DNA of 64,000 nucleotides from contig NZ_JBOBFV010000002.1 of the NCBI RefSeq assembly GCF_050587365.1, positions 620,001 through 684,000 on the forward strand. The letters run 5' to 3'. Numbering within the stretch: position 1 is the first letter of the stretch; each line of letters opens with the position of its first letter. The notes beneath the pieces were generated by a model, which was not told the origin of the DNA, did no database searches, and was given only the letters and a program-made list of their open reading frames with translations. Position numbers and translations under genes: made by a program. Origin of the DNA: Plantibacter auratus (GTDB taxonomy: Bacteria; Actinomycetota; Actinomycetes; Actinomycetales; Microbacteriaceae). Positions 41,165-48,598 of the stretch are shown piece by piece.

Positions 41165-42391
41165 ATGACCACCCGCCGCACCCTCGACCAGTCCTCCAAG
41201 CTGAAAAGCGTCCTCTATGAGATCCGGGGGAAGGCCCTCGTCGAGGCCGTGCGTCTCGAGGCCGACGGGCACCGCATTCTGAAGCTCAACACCGGCAACC
41301 CCGCGATCTTCGACTTCGAGGCACCGCACCAGATCGTGCGCGACATGATCGCCGCGCTCCCCCACTCCCACGGGTACAGCGACAGCCGCGGCATCCTCTC
41401 CGCGCGCCAGGCCGTCTCCTACCGCTACGAGGAGATGGAGGGGTTCCCCCGGGTCGATCCGGAGTGGGTGTTCCTCGGCAACGGCGTCTCCGAGCTGATC
41501 ACGATGACGATGCAGGCACTGCTCGACGACGGCGACGAGGTTCTCATCCCCGCGCCCGACTACCCGCTGTGGACGGCGATGACCAGTCTCGCGGGTGGCA
41601 CCCCGGTGCACTACCGCTGCGATGAGGAAGCCGACTGGGCGCCCGACATCGAGGACATCCGCTCCAAGATCACGCCGAACACCAAGGCGATCGTCGTCAT
41701 CAACCCGAACAACCCCACGGGCGCGGTGTACTCCCGTGAGGTGCTGGAGCAGATCGCCGGCGTCGCGCGTGAACACGGGCTCCTGCTGCTCGCCGACGAG
41801 ATCTACGACCGCATCCTGTACGACAACGCCGTCCACATCCCGATGGCGACCGTCGCCCCAGACCTCCTCTGCCTCACCTTCAACGGCCTGTCGAAGACCT
41901 ATCGCGTCGCCGGCTACCGGTCCGGCTGGCTCGTCATCACGGGGCCGCGCGACCACGCGCGCGGCTTCCTCGAGGGCATCACCCTCCTGGCGTCCACGCG
42001 TCTGTGCCCGAACGTGCCGGCGCAGCACGCCGTCCAGGCGGCGCTCTCCGGTGTGCAGTCGATCGACGCCCTCATCGCACCGAGTGGTCGCCTGCTCGAG
42101 CAGCGCGACGCCACCTGGGCCGGCCTCAACTCGATCCCCGGCGTCTCCTGCACCAAGCCCATGGGTGCGCTCTACGCCTTCCCGCGTCTCGACCCCGAGG
42201 TCCACGAGATCCACGACGACGAGCAGCTCGTCCACGACCTGCTGATCGCGGAGCACATCCTGCTCGTCCAGGGCACGGGCTTCAACTGGCCGGACCCTGA
42301 CCACCTGCGGGTCGTGACCCTGCCCGAGGAGCGCGTGCTGACGGACGCGATCGAGCGGCTCGGGAACTTCCTGTCGTCTTACAAGCAGTAG
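41165..42391 (+). CDS. Pyridoxal-phosphate aminotransferase class I (alanine transaminase-like)
   Basis: This 408-aa fold-type I aminotransferase is close to AlaA. Its blocks are KLNTGNPAIFDFEAP, GYSDSRGILSARQAVS, FLGNGVSELITMTMQALLDDG, VINPNNPTGAVYS, DEIYDRILYD, and the PLP lysine in FNGLSKTYRVAGYRSGW. It probably interconverts pyruvate/glutamate and alanine/2-oxoglutarate. ATG 41165 was preferred over GTG 41159. No clear ribosome site but a TAGCCT at about -13, so the mRNA may be leaderless (inference). A hairpin at 42420-42450 follows. Confidence 0.9.
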   Translation: MTTRRTLDQSSKLKSVLYEIRGKALVEAVRLEADGHRILKLNTGNPAIFDFEAPHQIVRDMIAALPHSHGYSDSRGILSARQAVSYRYEEMEGFPRVDPEWVFLGNGVSELITMTMQALLDDGDEVLIPAPDYPLWTAMTSLAGGTPVHYRCDEEADWAPDIEDIRSKITPNTKAIVVINPNNPTGAVYSREVLEQIAGVAREHGLLLLADEIYDRILYDNAVHIPMATVAPDLLCLTFNGLSKTYRVAGYRSGWLVITGPRDHARGFLEGITLLASTRLCPNVPAQHAVQAALSGVQSIDALIAPSGRLLEQRDATWAGLNSIPGVSCTKPMGALYAFPRLDPEVHEIHDDEQLVHDLLIAEHILLVQGTGFNWPDPDHLRVVTLPEERVLTDAIERLGNFLSSYKQ

Positions 42392-42419
42392 GCGCGCGAC
42401 AGCAGGACATCAGCGCGGT

Positions 42420-42450
42420 AGCAGGACGTTCTCGAGCAGCACGTCCTGCT
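42420..42450. terminator. Hairpin between aminotransferase and yitT
   Basis: AGCAGGACGT (42420-42429) pairs perfectly with ACGTCCTGCT (42441-42450) across an 11-base loop, between converging genes. No U-tract. A likely bidirectional terminator. Confidence 0.55.
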
Positions 42451-42469
42451 GCCGAGCGGATCTCCTGCC

Positions 42470-43138
42470 CTAGACGCCGAGGTAGCGGCCCGGCCGGTGG
42501 TTGAGCGCGAGGATGAGGTTCAGGAGGATCGCGCCGAGCGCCGACACGAGCACGTTGAGCGGCGGCACGGCGACGAGCGACACGAGCACCACCACGGTGT
42601 CGACGGCCATGAGGACGTAGCCCGCGCGGATGCCGAACCGGTCCTGGAGGATGAGCGCGACGATGTTGAACCCGCCGAGACTGGCTCGGTGTCGGAACAG
42701 GATGAGGATGCCGACGCCGCAGAGCACGTTGCCGACCACGGCCGCGTAGAACGGGTCGATGTGCCCGACCGGCAGGAACAGCGGGTGCACCCCGGACAGG
42801 ACGGACACGAGCACGATCGCGCCGCCGCTCCGCAGCGTGAACACCCACCCCTTGCCGCGGATCGCGAGCAGGAAGAACGGCAGGTTGATCGCGATGAAGA
42901 GCACCGGGAACGGCACGGGCGCGAGGTAGCTGACGAGGAGCGACAGGCCGGCCGTCCCGCCGGTCACCGCCGATCCCGCCTTCAGGATGAAGAGGCCGAA
43001 CGACACGACCGTGACGCCGACGAGCAGGCCGAGGATGTCCTCGACCACCCCGTGTCGGACCGGAGACGGCGCCGGGGCAGGGGTGGAGGGAGCCTGCTGC
43101 GCGCTCGACGTCGCGGCGCTCGGCTGCTGGGTGCTCAT
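42470..43138 (-). CDS. YitT family membrane protein
   Basis: This 222-aa protein has a Ser/Ala/Pro-rich cytoplasmic start and five to six helices of the YitT/DUF161 module: LGLLVGVTVVSFGLFILKAG, TGGTAGLSLLVSYL, PVLFIAINLPFFLLAIRGKG, YAAVVGNVLCGVGILILFRH, ASLGGFNIVALILQDRFGI and AGYVLMAVDTVVVLVSLVAV. The C-terminal DUF2179 domain of longer homologues is missing. The transported substrate is unknown. It is divergent from an Lrp/AsnC regulator and shares an 18-bp perfect palindrome with it, so it may export an amino acid-like compound (inference). Confidence 0.85.
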   Translation of the reverse strand: MSTQQPSAATSSAQQAPSTPAPAPSPVRHGVVEDILGLLVGVTVVSFGLFILKAGSAVTGGTAGLSLLVSYLAPVPFPVLFIAINLPFFLLAIRGKGWVFTLRSGGAIVLVSVLSGVHPLFLPVGHIDPFYAAVVGNVLCGVGILILFRHRASLGGFNIVALILQDRFGIRAGYVLMAVDTVVVLVSLVAVPPLNVLVSALGAILLNLILALNHRPGRYLGV

Positions 43139-43161
43139 TCCGCCAACGATGCGTCAGCTCA

Positions 43162-43179
43162 TCGTCTTGCGCAAGACGA
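43162..43179. promoter_or_regulatory. AsnC/Lrp operator in yitT-asnC divergent promoter
   Basis: TCGTCTTGCGCAAGACGA is an 18-bp perfect palindrome. It lies 24 bp before the yitT start and 51 bp before the asnC-like start. TTGCGCAA cores are usual for actinobacterial Lrp/AsnC sites. Confidence 0.75.
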
Positions 43180-43229
43180 GTAGAGTGCAGTGGTCATCGT
43201 GCTCGATTTCCAGCCCGAGAGTGAGCAAC

Positions 43230-43721
43230 ATGCCTCATCCCGCGACCATCGACCACCTCGACGCGCGCATCCTGACCGCGCTCGACGACGACCCGTCCAT
43301 GACGGCCCTCGCCCTCGCACGCACCCTCGGCGTCGCGAGGAACACCGTCCACGCCCGCCTGCGTCGACTCGAGACGAGCGGCGCACTCGGCGCCCCGAGT
43401 CGCCGGGTGCGACTGTCGGCGCTGGGCTATCCCCTCACCGCGTTCATCGAGATCTCCATCCGGCAGGACCTCGCGACCGAGGCCTACGCGGCCCTCGAGT
43501 CGATCCCGGAGATCGTCGAGGTGCACGCGACCACCGGAGACGCCGACCTCTTCGCGAAGGTCGTCGCGCACGACACTGAGGACCTGCACCGTATCGCCGG
43601 TGTGCTGCTCGCGGCTCCGGGCGTGGTCCGGACGAACACGAAGGTCTCACTCATCGAGGTCATCCCCTACCGCGCGTCGACCCTCCTCGATCGCCTCGCC
43701 GAGGGGCCGTCAGCGCGCTGA
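43230..43721 (+). CDS. Lrp/AsnC family regulator
   Basis: This 163-aa protein has an N-terminal helix-turn-helix (LDARILTALDDDPSMTALAL, then ARTLGVARNTVHARLRRLETSGAL) and a RAM ligand domain (about 75-150; LTAFIEISIRQDLATEAYAA, VVEVHATTGDADLFAKVVAH-like). It probably senses an amino acid and controls the divergent YitT transporter-like gene through the 18-bp palindrome. The start at 43230 was chosen because the fold begins five residues later. Confidence 0.88.
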   Translation: MPHPATIDHLDARILTALDDDPSMTALALARTLGVARNTVHARLRRLETSGALGAPSRRVRLSALGYPLTAFIEISIRQDLATEAYAALESIPEIVEVHATTGDADLFAKVVAHDTEDLHRIAGVLLAAPGVVRTNTKVSLIEVIPYRASTLLDRLAEGPSAR

Positions 43722-43752
43722 GGTCGTCAGCGCGCTCGAACCGTCAGCGCGC
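43709..43752. repeat. Three 17-bp-spaced GTCAGCGCGC repeats at converging stops
   Basis: GTCAGCGCGC at 43709, 43726 and 43743, period 17. The array covers the asnC stop (43719-43721) and the MFS stop (43744-43746). Confidence 0.6.
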
Positions 43753-44979
43753 CGACCGGGCGCGCACCACAGCGGCCGTGCCCGCGGCGATCGCGACGAC
43801 CGTGCCGTAACCGAGCACCGTGGCGTGGAGCCCGATGGCCGAGGCGAGCAGGCCGGCGATGACGGCCGGCACGCCGAAGGACAGGTACGCGACGATGTAC
43901 AGCGCGGCGAACAGCTCAGCGCGCTCGTCGGCCGGCGCGAGCGGGACGAGCGAGGCGATCGTGCCCATGAACGCCGTGCCGAACCCGGTGCCGGCGATCA
44001 CGACGGCGACCACCGCGATCGGGAGCGACCCGAGGATCAGGGCGACGAGCAGGAGCACGGTCCCGGCGGACAGCGCGGACGCCCCGTAGACCGCCGCGAC
44101 GACGGGTCGGCGACGGTGCAGCACCGCGGCGGCGACGGCCCCAGCGGCCGGCAGCAGCCCGATGAGGAGCGCCCCTCCGAGCTGGCCGTCCACGCCGAGT
44201 TCCGTGTGCATGATGCTCGGCCCGAGGGAGAGGAACAGCCCGCCGGTCGCCCACCCGCCGAGGACGATCGGGATGCTCACGACGAACAACCGTCGGGCGT
44301 CGACGGGGACGGCTGCGCGGGGACGGATGGCGCGAGCCCATCCGGGAGCGCGGGCGGAGGTCTCCGGCACGATCCAGATGGACGCCGCGATGAGCAGGTA
44401 GGCGACCGCCAGCGGCAGGAACGTCCAGCTCGACGGGTCGGCGACCGTCTGCAGCAGGACGCCCGCGAGGATCGTGCCGGAGGCGAGACCGATCATCGGT
44501 GCGATGGCGTTCAGCAGGGTCGCCGCTCGTGGCCGCTCGGGCGGGGCCAGATCGATGATCGTCGCCGACAGCGTGGAGAGCAGCGCCCCACTGGCGAGCC
44601 CTTGGAGCACGCGGGCGAGGTACAGCAGCGCTCCGGAGTCCACGTGCCAGAGGAGCAGCATGCTCCCGGCGAGCACGACGAACCCGGCGGTGATGACCGG
44701 GCGACGTCCGAGGTGGTCCGAGACCGAACCGATCGTGAGGAGCGCGACGAGCAGGGCGAGCGCGTAGGCAGAGAAGGCGATGGTGACGCCGATCGGGCCG
44801 ATGCCGAGCCGTTCCTGGAGCTCCGGGTAGAACGGTGACGGGGCGCTGGCGCCGGCGAGCATGAGCGTGCTGCCGAGCCCAGCGAGGACGAAGCCGAAGC
44901 GACGGCGCGGCAGCACGGGCGCGCCGGCAGCCGCGGTGGGCACGGGTCGGGTCGGGGGTGACGGGGTCGTCGTCTGCAC
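43744..44979 (-). CDS. MFS transporter (drug/metabolite exporter type)
   Basis: This 411-aa protein has twelve predicted helices. The N-terminal half has FVLAGLGSTLMLAGASAPSP and the loop 2-3 signature SVSDHLGRRPVI (G-x3-D-x2-GRR), RVLQGLASGALLSTLSATII as motif C region, and a long central loop after VPETSARAPG. Substrate unknown. The start is uncertain: GTG 44979 has AAGGA about 10 bases upstream, while the longer frame would begin with TTG at 45003. It is divergent from an ArsR-like regulator that may control it. Confidence 0.86.
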   Translation of the reverse strand: MQTTTPSPPTRPVPTAAAGAPVLPRRRFGFVLAGLGSTLMLAGASAPSPFYPELQERLGIGPIGVTIAFSAYALALLVALLTIGSVSDHLGRRPVITAGFVVLAGSMLLLWHVDSGALLYLARVLQGLASGALLSTLSATIIDLAPPERPRAATLLNAIAPMIGLASGTILAGVLLQTVADPSSWTFLPLAVAYLLIAASIWIVPETSARAPGWARAIRPRAAVPVDARRLFVVSIPIVLGGWATGGLFLSLGPSIMHTELGVDGQLGGALLIGLLPAAGAVAAAVLHRRRPVVAAVYGASALSAGTVLLLVALILGSLPIAVVAVVIAGTGFGTAFMGTIASLVPLAPADERAELFAALYIVAYLSFGVPAVIAGLLASAIGLHATVLGYGTVVAIAAGTAAVVRARSAR

Positions 44980-45062
44980 GGGGCGGGCATCCTTCGGTTC
45001 CAAAAATGTCGAACGATTGGACGATACGCGCTTTCCGCTGATTGTTCAACTATTATCGAACC

Positions 45063-45377
45063 ATGCCTGCACCAGCCGATCTCACGCACCCCGACCGCGA
45101 GGCGATCGAGCTGCCGGCCGTGCTCTTCGCGCTCAGCGATCCCGACCGACTCGAGATGGTGCGGCAGCTCCGGGACGGACCGATGGACGCCGCGAACTGC
45201 ACCGCCCTCGACCCCACGATCCCGAAGTCGACGAAGTCCCACCTCATGAAGGTGCTCCGCGAGGCCGGCGTCATCCGGAACGAGCCGAACGGTCGCCACC
45301 GCACGCTCACCCTGCGGCGTGACGACCTCGACACCCGGTTCCCGGGCCTCCTCGACGCCGTCCTCGACGCCGACTGA
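45063..45377 (+). CDS. ArsR-type winged-helix regulator
   Basis: This 104-aa protein has LPAVLFALSDPDRLEMVRQL, LDPTIPKSTKSHLMKVLREA and GVIRNEPNGRHRTLTLRRDD as helix-turn-helix and wing of the ArsR/HTH_20 group. It lacks the metal-binding ELCVCD motif, so it likely senses an organic ligand. It is divergent from the MFS gene. The AT-rich space between has GTCGAACGATT and TTATCGAACC near-repeats that may be its sites. Confidence 0.85.
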   Translation: MPAPADLTHPDREAIELPAVLFALSDPDRLEMVRQLRDGPMDAANCTALDPTIPKSTKSHLMKVLREAGVIRNEPNGRHRTLTLRRDDLDTRFPGLLDAVLDAD

Positions 45378-45478
45378 CCGGTGCCCCCGCCCCTCGGGTT
45401 CGCCGCTCGTGGACGGGAGCTGCCAGAATTGTCGGCGCGGTGATCCACCGCACACACGACGACAGGGGGCTGGGGAAC

Positions 45479-45796
45479 ATGGGAACGCTGCGGTACGGGA
45501 ACGAAGCACTCGAACTCGAGGACCGGACCCTCGCCCATGTGCAGATGGTCGTCGTCTCGAAACTCCGCAAGGGTGAGGCGTTCCTCCTCTCGTGGACGAT
45601 CGACCCCGCACACGGCTCGGGCCGCTACGCGATCTGGATCGAGACCGGTGTCCCCATCGTCTTCCGGTTCACCGGCTCCCGCCCGGTCGCACTCAACCGC
45701 ACCTGGTTGCAGGCCATGCTCGACCGCACCCACACGCCGGCGGGACTCGAGCTGATGCCGGAGACCGACTACCCGGAGCTGTCCGCCGACAACTGA
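45479..45796 (+). CDS. DUF7882-like small actinobacterial protein
   Basis: This 105-aa protein, beginning MGTLRYGNEALELEDRTLAH, then QMVVVSKLRKGEAFLLSWTI, IWIETGVPIVFRFTGSRPVALNRTWLQAML and AGLELMPE, matches a small family common in Microbacteriaceae. It is sometimes annotated by old transfer as an ATP-dependent DNA ligase-associated protein; there is no ligase motif here. Likely cytoplasmic and single-domain, role unknown. GGGG lies 6 bases before the ATG at 45479, preferred over 45440. Confidence 0.75.
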   Translation: MGTLRYGNEALELEDRTLAHVQMVVVSKLRKGEAFLLSWTIDPAHGSGRYAIWIETGVPIVFRFTGSRPVALNRTWLQAMLDRTHTPAGLELMPETDYPELSADN

Positions 45797-45972
45797 GGCA
45801 CAGCCACCGGCACGATCCCGGGTAGCACAAGCGGTCCGACCGTTCAAGCATCGGTCGTCCGACACGTGCTCGATTACCATCGGATCATCGAAGGTCGGGG
45901 ACTTCTGAGAGTCGGCTCGAGCGGTGCCTGGAGGGCCCGCAGCGCGCGGTCGAAATCGTCGAAGACATTCGG

Positions 45973-46008
45973 AGGCGGGTCACACGGATCAGACCGTGCG
46001 GCCCGCCT
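45973..46008 (+). terminator. 15-bp stem hairpin in a 284-bp gene-free gap
   Basis: AGGCGGGTCACACGG (45973-45987) pairs with CCGTGCGGCCCGCCT (45994-46008), two mismatches, 6-base loop, followed by CGCTGTTTCCCC. The rest of the gap (45797-46080) shows no gene I can support, though a short transcript ending at this hairpin is possible. Confidence 0.6.
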
Positions 46009-46080
46009 CGCTGTTTCCCCTCAGACCAGGTGGGGAAGACCGAGTGGCCTCCCGGCCCATCGACGCCTCAGAGCCGTGGT

Positions 46081-46602
46081 TCAGCGCTGCGGCTGCCCCT
46101 CGGGCTCGGTGCGGTCGATCGAGTCGACGGCCTCGCGCATGCGGTCGAGGAAGTCGACGATGCCTGCAGCGATCTCCGGCTCGATCCCGGTGGTCGCCTC
46201 CATCATGCGGTGGTGCATGTGGCTCAAGGTCTTGCGGACCTCGGAGTCGGCGAAGTCGGTGGTCGAGACGGTGACGCGGCGACGGTCGGTCTCGCTCGGC
46301 CGACGGACGACGTGACCCGCCGCCTCCAGGCGGTCGAGCATGACCGTGACCGATGAGGTCTTGATGCCGAGGTAGGCACCGAGATCCGTGGGGCTGACCA
46401 GGCGGTGCTCCTGCTTGGCGCGCAGCATGAACCGCAGCGCGAGGAGGTCGTTCTCGCCCATGTGCATCTCGTCGCGGGTCCGACGACGCATGGCGGCCTC
46501 GGCGGCACGGTACAGACGCATGGCCTCGAGCATGCGGCGGCCGCGGTCGTGCTCGTCCTGTTCGTACCAGTAGTGCTGCGCGTCAACGGCTTGGGCGGTC
46601 AT
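46081..46602 (-). CDS. MarR family regulator
   Basis: This 173-aa protein has LRFMLRAKQEHRLVSPTDLG, then AYLGIKTSSVTVMLDRLEAAGHVVRRPSETDRRRVTVS as a clear MarR recognition helix and wing (about 70-115). The long N-terminal helix (RRMLEAMRLYRAAEAAMRRR) is the dimer part. ATG 46602 preferred over TTG 46611. It is divergent from the sigma/Gls24 operon; the TCTCGTAACGAGA palindrome 20 bp upstream is its likely site. Confidence 0.87.
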   Translation of the reverse strand: MTAQAVDAQHYWYEQDEHDRGRRMLEAMRLYRAAEAAMRRRTRDEMHMGENDLLALRFMLRAKQEHRLVSPTDLGAYLGIKTSSVTVMLDRLEAAGHVVRRPSETDRRRVTVSTTDFADSEVRKTLSHMHHRMMEATTGIEPEIAAGIVDFLDRMREAVDSIDRTEPEGQPQR

Positions 46603-46621
46603 GAAGTCCAACAGTAGTGGT

Positions 46622-46634
46622 TCTCGTAACGAGA
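46622..46634. promoter_or_regulatory. MarR operator
   Basis: TCTCGTAACGAGA is a 13-bp perfect palindrome, 20 bp before the marR start and 100 bp before the first gene of the sigma operon. A partly similar ATTCTCTAACAACACGAAC lies at about 46697-46715. Confidence 0.65.
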
Positions 46635-46733
46635 TTGTCTAGCGGAGTCTGGATCGCGATGTCAAGTGGGGTACATGCAGACGCATGAATAGCTAGATTC
46701 TCTAACAACACGAACGTTGAGCAAGGAGCAGTC

Positions 46734-47036
46734 ATGAGCACGGTGTTGGAGCGAGGCACAGGGACCACGGTCGCCTGGGCTGAGCCGGACGCGACCCTCT
46801 GGGTCGCCTCGGTCGACGGCGAGTATGCCGGCATGGTCGAGTTCCGGGACGGCCGCTTCGTCGCCGCCTCGAGCACCGGCAAGGACCTCGGGGTCTTCGT
46901 CTCCCTGCTCCGCGCCAAGGAGGCGGTGGAGAACGGCCCGGCGAAGACGCTCCAGTTTCCGTACGTCGCCGCTGTCGCCGCGTCCGCGATCGTGTCCGCG
47001 ACCGCCGTCGCCTTCACCGCGTTCGCCGTCCTCTAG
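46734..47036 (+). CDS. Small protein with C-terminal membrane helix, first gene of sigma/Gls24 operon
   Basis: This 100-aa protein has a cytoplasmic beta-rich part (VAWAEPDATLWVASVDGEYA, GMVEFRDGRFVAASSTGKDL) and a C-terminal helix PYVAAVAASAIVSATAVAFT. No family recognised. AGGAG lies 7 bases before the ATG. It ends 7 bp before the sigma factor start, so it is co-transcribed and might anchor or sense for that system (inference). Confidence 0.7.
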   Translation: MSTVLERGTGTTVAWAEPDATLWVASVDGEYAGMVEFRDGRFVAASSTGKDLGVFVSLLRAKEAVENGPAKTLQFPYVAAVAASAIVSATAVAFTAFAVL

Positions 47037-47043
47037 CCACACG

Positions 47044-47595
47044 GTGAAGCGCTCGCTCGAGGTCCTCCCGGACGGCATCCTCGCCGAGCGCGCTGCCGAC
47101 GGAGACGCCACCGCCTTCGAGGTCCTCGTCTTCCGGCACGGTTCACTCATGCGCGCCTACGCCGTCCGCGTGCTGGGCAACCAGTCGGAGGCGGAGGACG
47201 TCGTGCAGGACGTCCTCATCCAGGCGTGGGGCCAGCTGGACCGGCTGAACGACCCGAACGCGGTGAAGTCCTGGCTGATGCGAATGGTCTCGAACCGGGC
47301 GATCGACCGCATCAGACGCCGCCGCGAACACAGCGAGATCGAGGATTGGAATGCCCCCGCCCCGTCCCATCAGTCCCCGGAACGGGTCGTCGAGGTGCGC
47401 ATGCAGATGAGCGCGCTCGCTTCGGTCCTCGACCGACTCCCCGCCATGCAGCGTGAGTGCTGGATGCTCAAGGAGACGGGCGGGCTGTCGTACGTCGAGA
47501 TCGCAGAGTCGCTCGGGGTCCCGACGTCGACGGTGCGCGGTCAGCTCGCGCGAGCCAGACAGACCGTCCTGCGGGAGATGGAGGTGTGGCGATGA
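47044..47595 (+). CDS. ECF sigma-70 family RNA polymerase sigma factor
   Basis: This 183-aa protein has sigma region 2 (RHGSLMRAYAVRVLGNQSEA, then EDVVQDVLIQAWGQLDRLND, KSWLMRMVSNRAIDRIRRRR) and region 4 (LDRLPAMQRECWMLKETGGL, SYVEIAESLGVPTSTVRGQL), without region 3, as in ECF sigmas. The start is GTG 47044, close behind the upstream gene. The stop overlaps the Gls24-like gene by 4 bp (ATGA). The partner protein's N-terminal helical part may serve as its anti-sigma factor (inference). Confidence 0.9.
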   Translation: MKRSLEVLPDGILAERAADGDATAFEVLVFRHGSLMRAYAVRVLGNQSEAEDVVQDVLIQAWGQLDRLNDPNAVKSWLMRMVSNRAIDRIRRRREHSEIEDWNAPAPSHQSPERVVEVRMQMSALASVLDRLPAMQRECWMLKETGGLSYVEIAESLGVPTSTVRGQLARARQTVLREMEVWR

Positions 47596-48209
47596 ACGAC
47601 GACGACCACGAGTCCATGCTCGACGGCCTGGCCGGCGCCGACCTCGACGGGCACACCATCGACGAGCTCTCCGACTACCTCGACAGCGGCCGTGAGCCCC
47701 TCGACCCCGACATCGAAGCCTCCCCCGGTTGCCAACTCGCCCTCGACGCCCTGCTCCGGCTGCGCACCCAGACCTGGGCGCTCCTCAAGTCGGAGGCGGC
47801 GACGCACTCCGAGCAGGACCGCTCCTGGATGCACGCGGTCCTCCAGAACATCTCGCTCGAGGCGCACGCCGGTCGGGACATCCCACTCAGGCACCCGGAC
47901 CCCGAGGTGCACCTCCGTATCACGGAGGGCTCCGTCCGCACCCTGATCCGCGGGGTGGGCGACAGCGTCGGCGGGGTCATCGTCGGTCGGGTCCGGCTCG
48001 ACGGCGATGTGACGACCCTGGACGCGCCCATCACGGTGGCGATCACCGCCTCGGCCGCGTTCGGCAACAACCTCGAACGGCTGTCGCAGCTCATCCGGGA
48101 TCGCGTCGTCGCGGAACTGGCCACGCACACCGAGCTCAACGTGGTCGCCGTCGACGTCACGATCATCGACATCCACACGCAGCGCGTCGCCCGGCCGGAG
48201 GACTCCTGA
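47592..48209 (+). CDS. Asp23/Gls24 family envelope-stress protein with extra N-terminal domain
   Basis: This 205-aa protein's residues about 18-100 form an acidic helical region (TIDELSDYLDSGREPLDPDI, EASPGCQLALDALLRLRTQT) reminiscent of short anti-sigma domains. Residues about 105-195 are the Asp23/Gls24 fold, with VGGVIVGRVRLDGDVTTLDA and ELNVVAVDVTIIDIH. It is coupled to the sigma gene (ATGA overlap) and to the next gene (1-bp overlap). In Gram-positives Asp23-type proteins help envelope homeostasis. The fusion to a sigma-proximal helical domain suggests direct control of that sigma (inference). Confidence 0.82.
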   Translation: MNDDDHESMLDGLAGADLDGHTIDELSDYLDSGREPLDPDIEASPGCQLALDALLRLRTQTWALLKSEAATHSEQDRSWMHAVLQNISLEAHAGRDIPLRHPDPEVHLRITEGSVRTLIRGVGDSVGGVIVGRVRLDGDVTTLDAPITVAITASAAFGNNLERLSQLIRDRVVAELATHTELNVVAVDVTIIDIHTQRVARPEDS

Positions 48210-48592
48210 TGGACACCGACGCCGCGCTCTCGCAGCAGCTCACCGCCGTCGTCGCTGCGACACCGGGGGTCACGACGGTCTACGCGTCCGGGTCGCCGAT
48301 CCGTGCCGTCCTGCGGACCGTCGCCGACGCGGTCGGCCGTGACGACGAGGAGCCGACGAAGGTGGCCGTCGGTCGCGGAGCCGACGGCGCGCTGACGATC
48401 GGCGTGACCATCGGCGTGACCGACGGGGCTCCGGTCCCGGCGACCCTGCGTCTCGTCGGCGATGCGATCCGTGGGGTACTCGCGTCGTCGATGGAGGGGA
48501 CGCCGATCCATGAGATCGACGTCCGCGTGTGCCGGATCGAGGACGCAGCACCGCTGGGAACTCCGCTCACGGGCGCGGCGACCACACCGTAG
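48209..48592 (+). CDS. Gls24-operon protein, Asp23-like alpha/beta fold, unknown
   Basis: This 127-aa protein has LSQQLTAVVAATPGVTTVYA, KVAVGRGADGALTIGVTIGV and HEIDVRVCRIED. The spacing of strands and helices resembles a second, divergent Asp23/Gls24 domain without the N-terminal extension. It overlaps the preceding gene by one base (TGATG). Probably acts with the 205-aa protein as a hetero-complex (inference). No signal peptide. Confidence 0.7.
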   Translation: MDTDAALSQQLTAVVAATPGVTTVYASGSPIRAVLRTVADAVGRDDEEPTKVAVGRGADGALTIGVTIGVTDGAPVPATLRLVGDAIRGVLASSMEGTPIHEIDVRVCRIEDAAPLGTPLTGAATTP

Positions 48593-48598
48593 ACCCCG

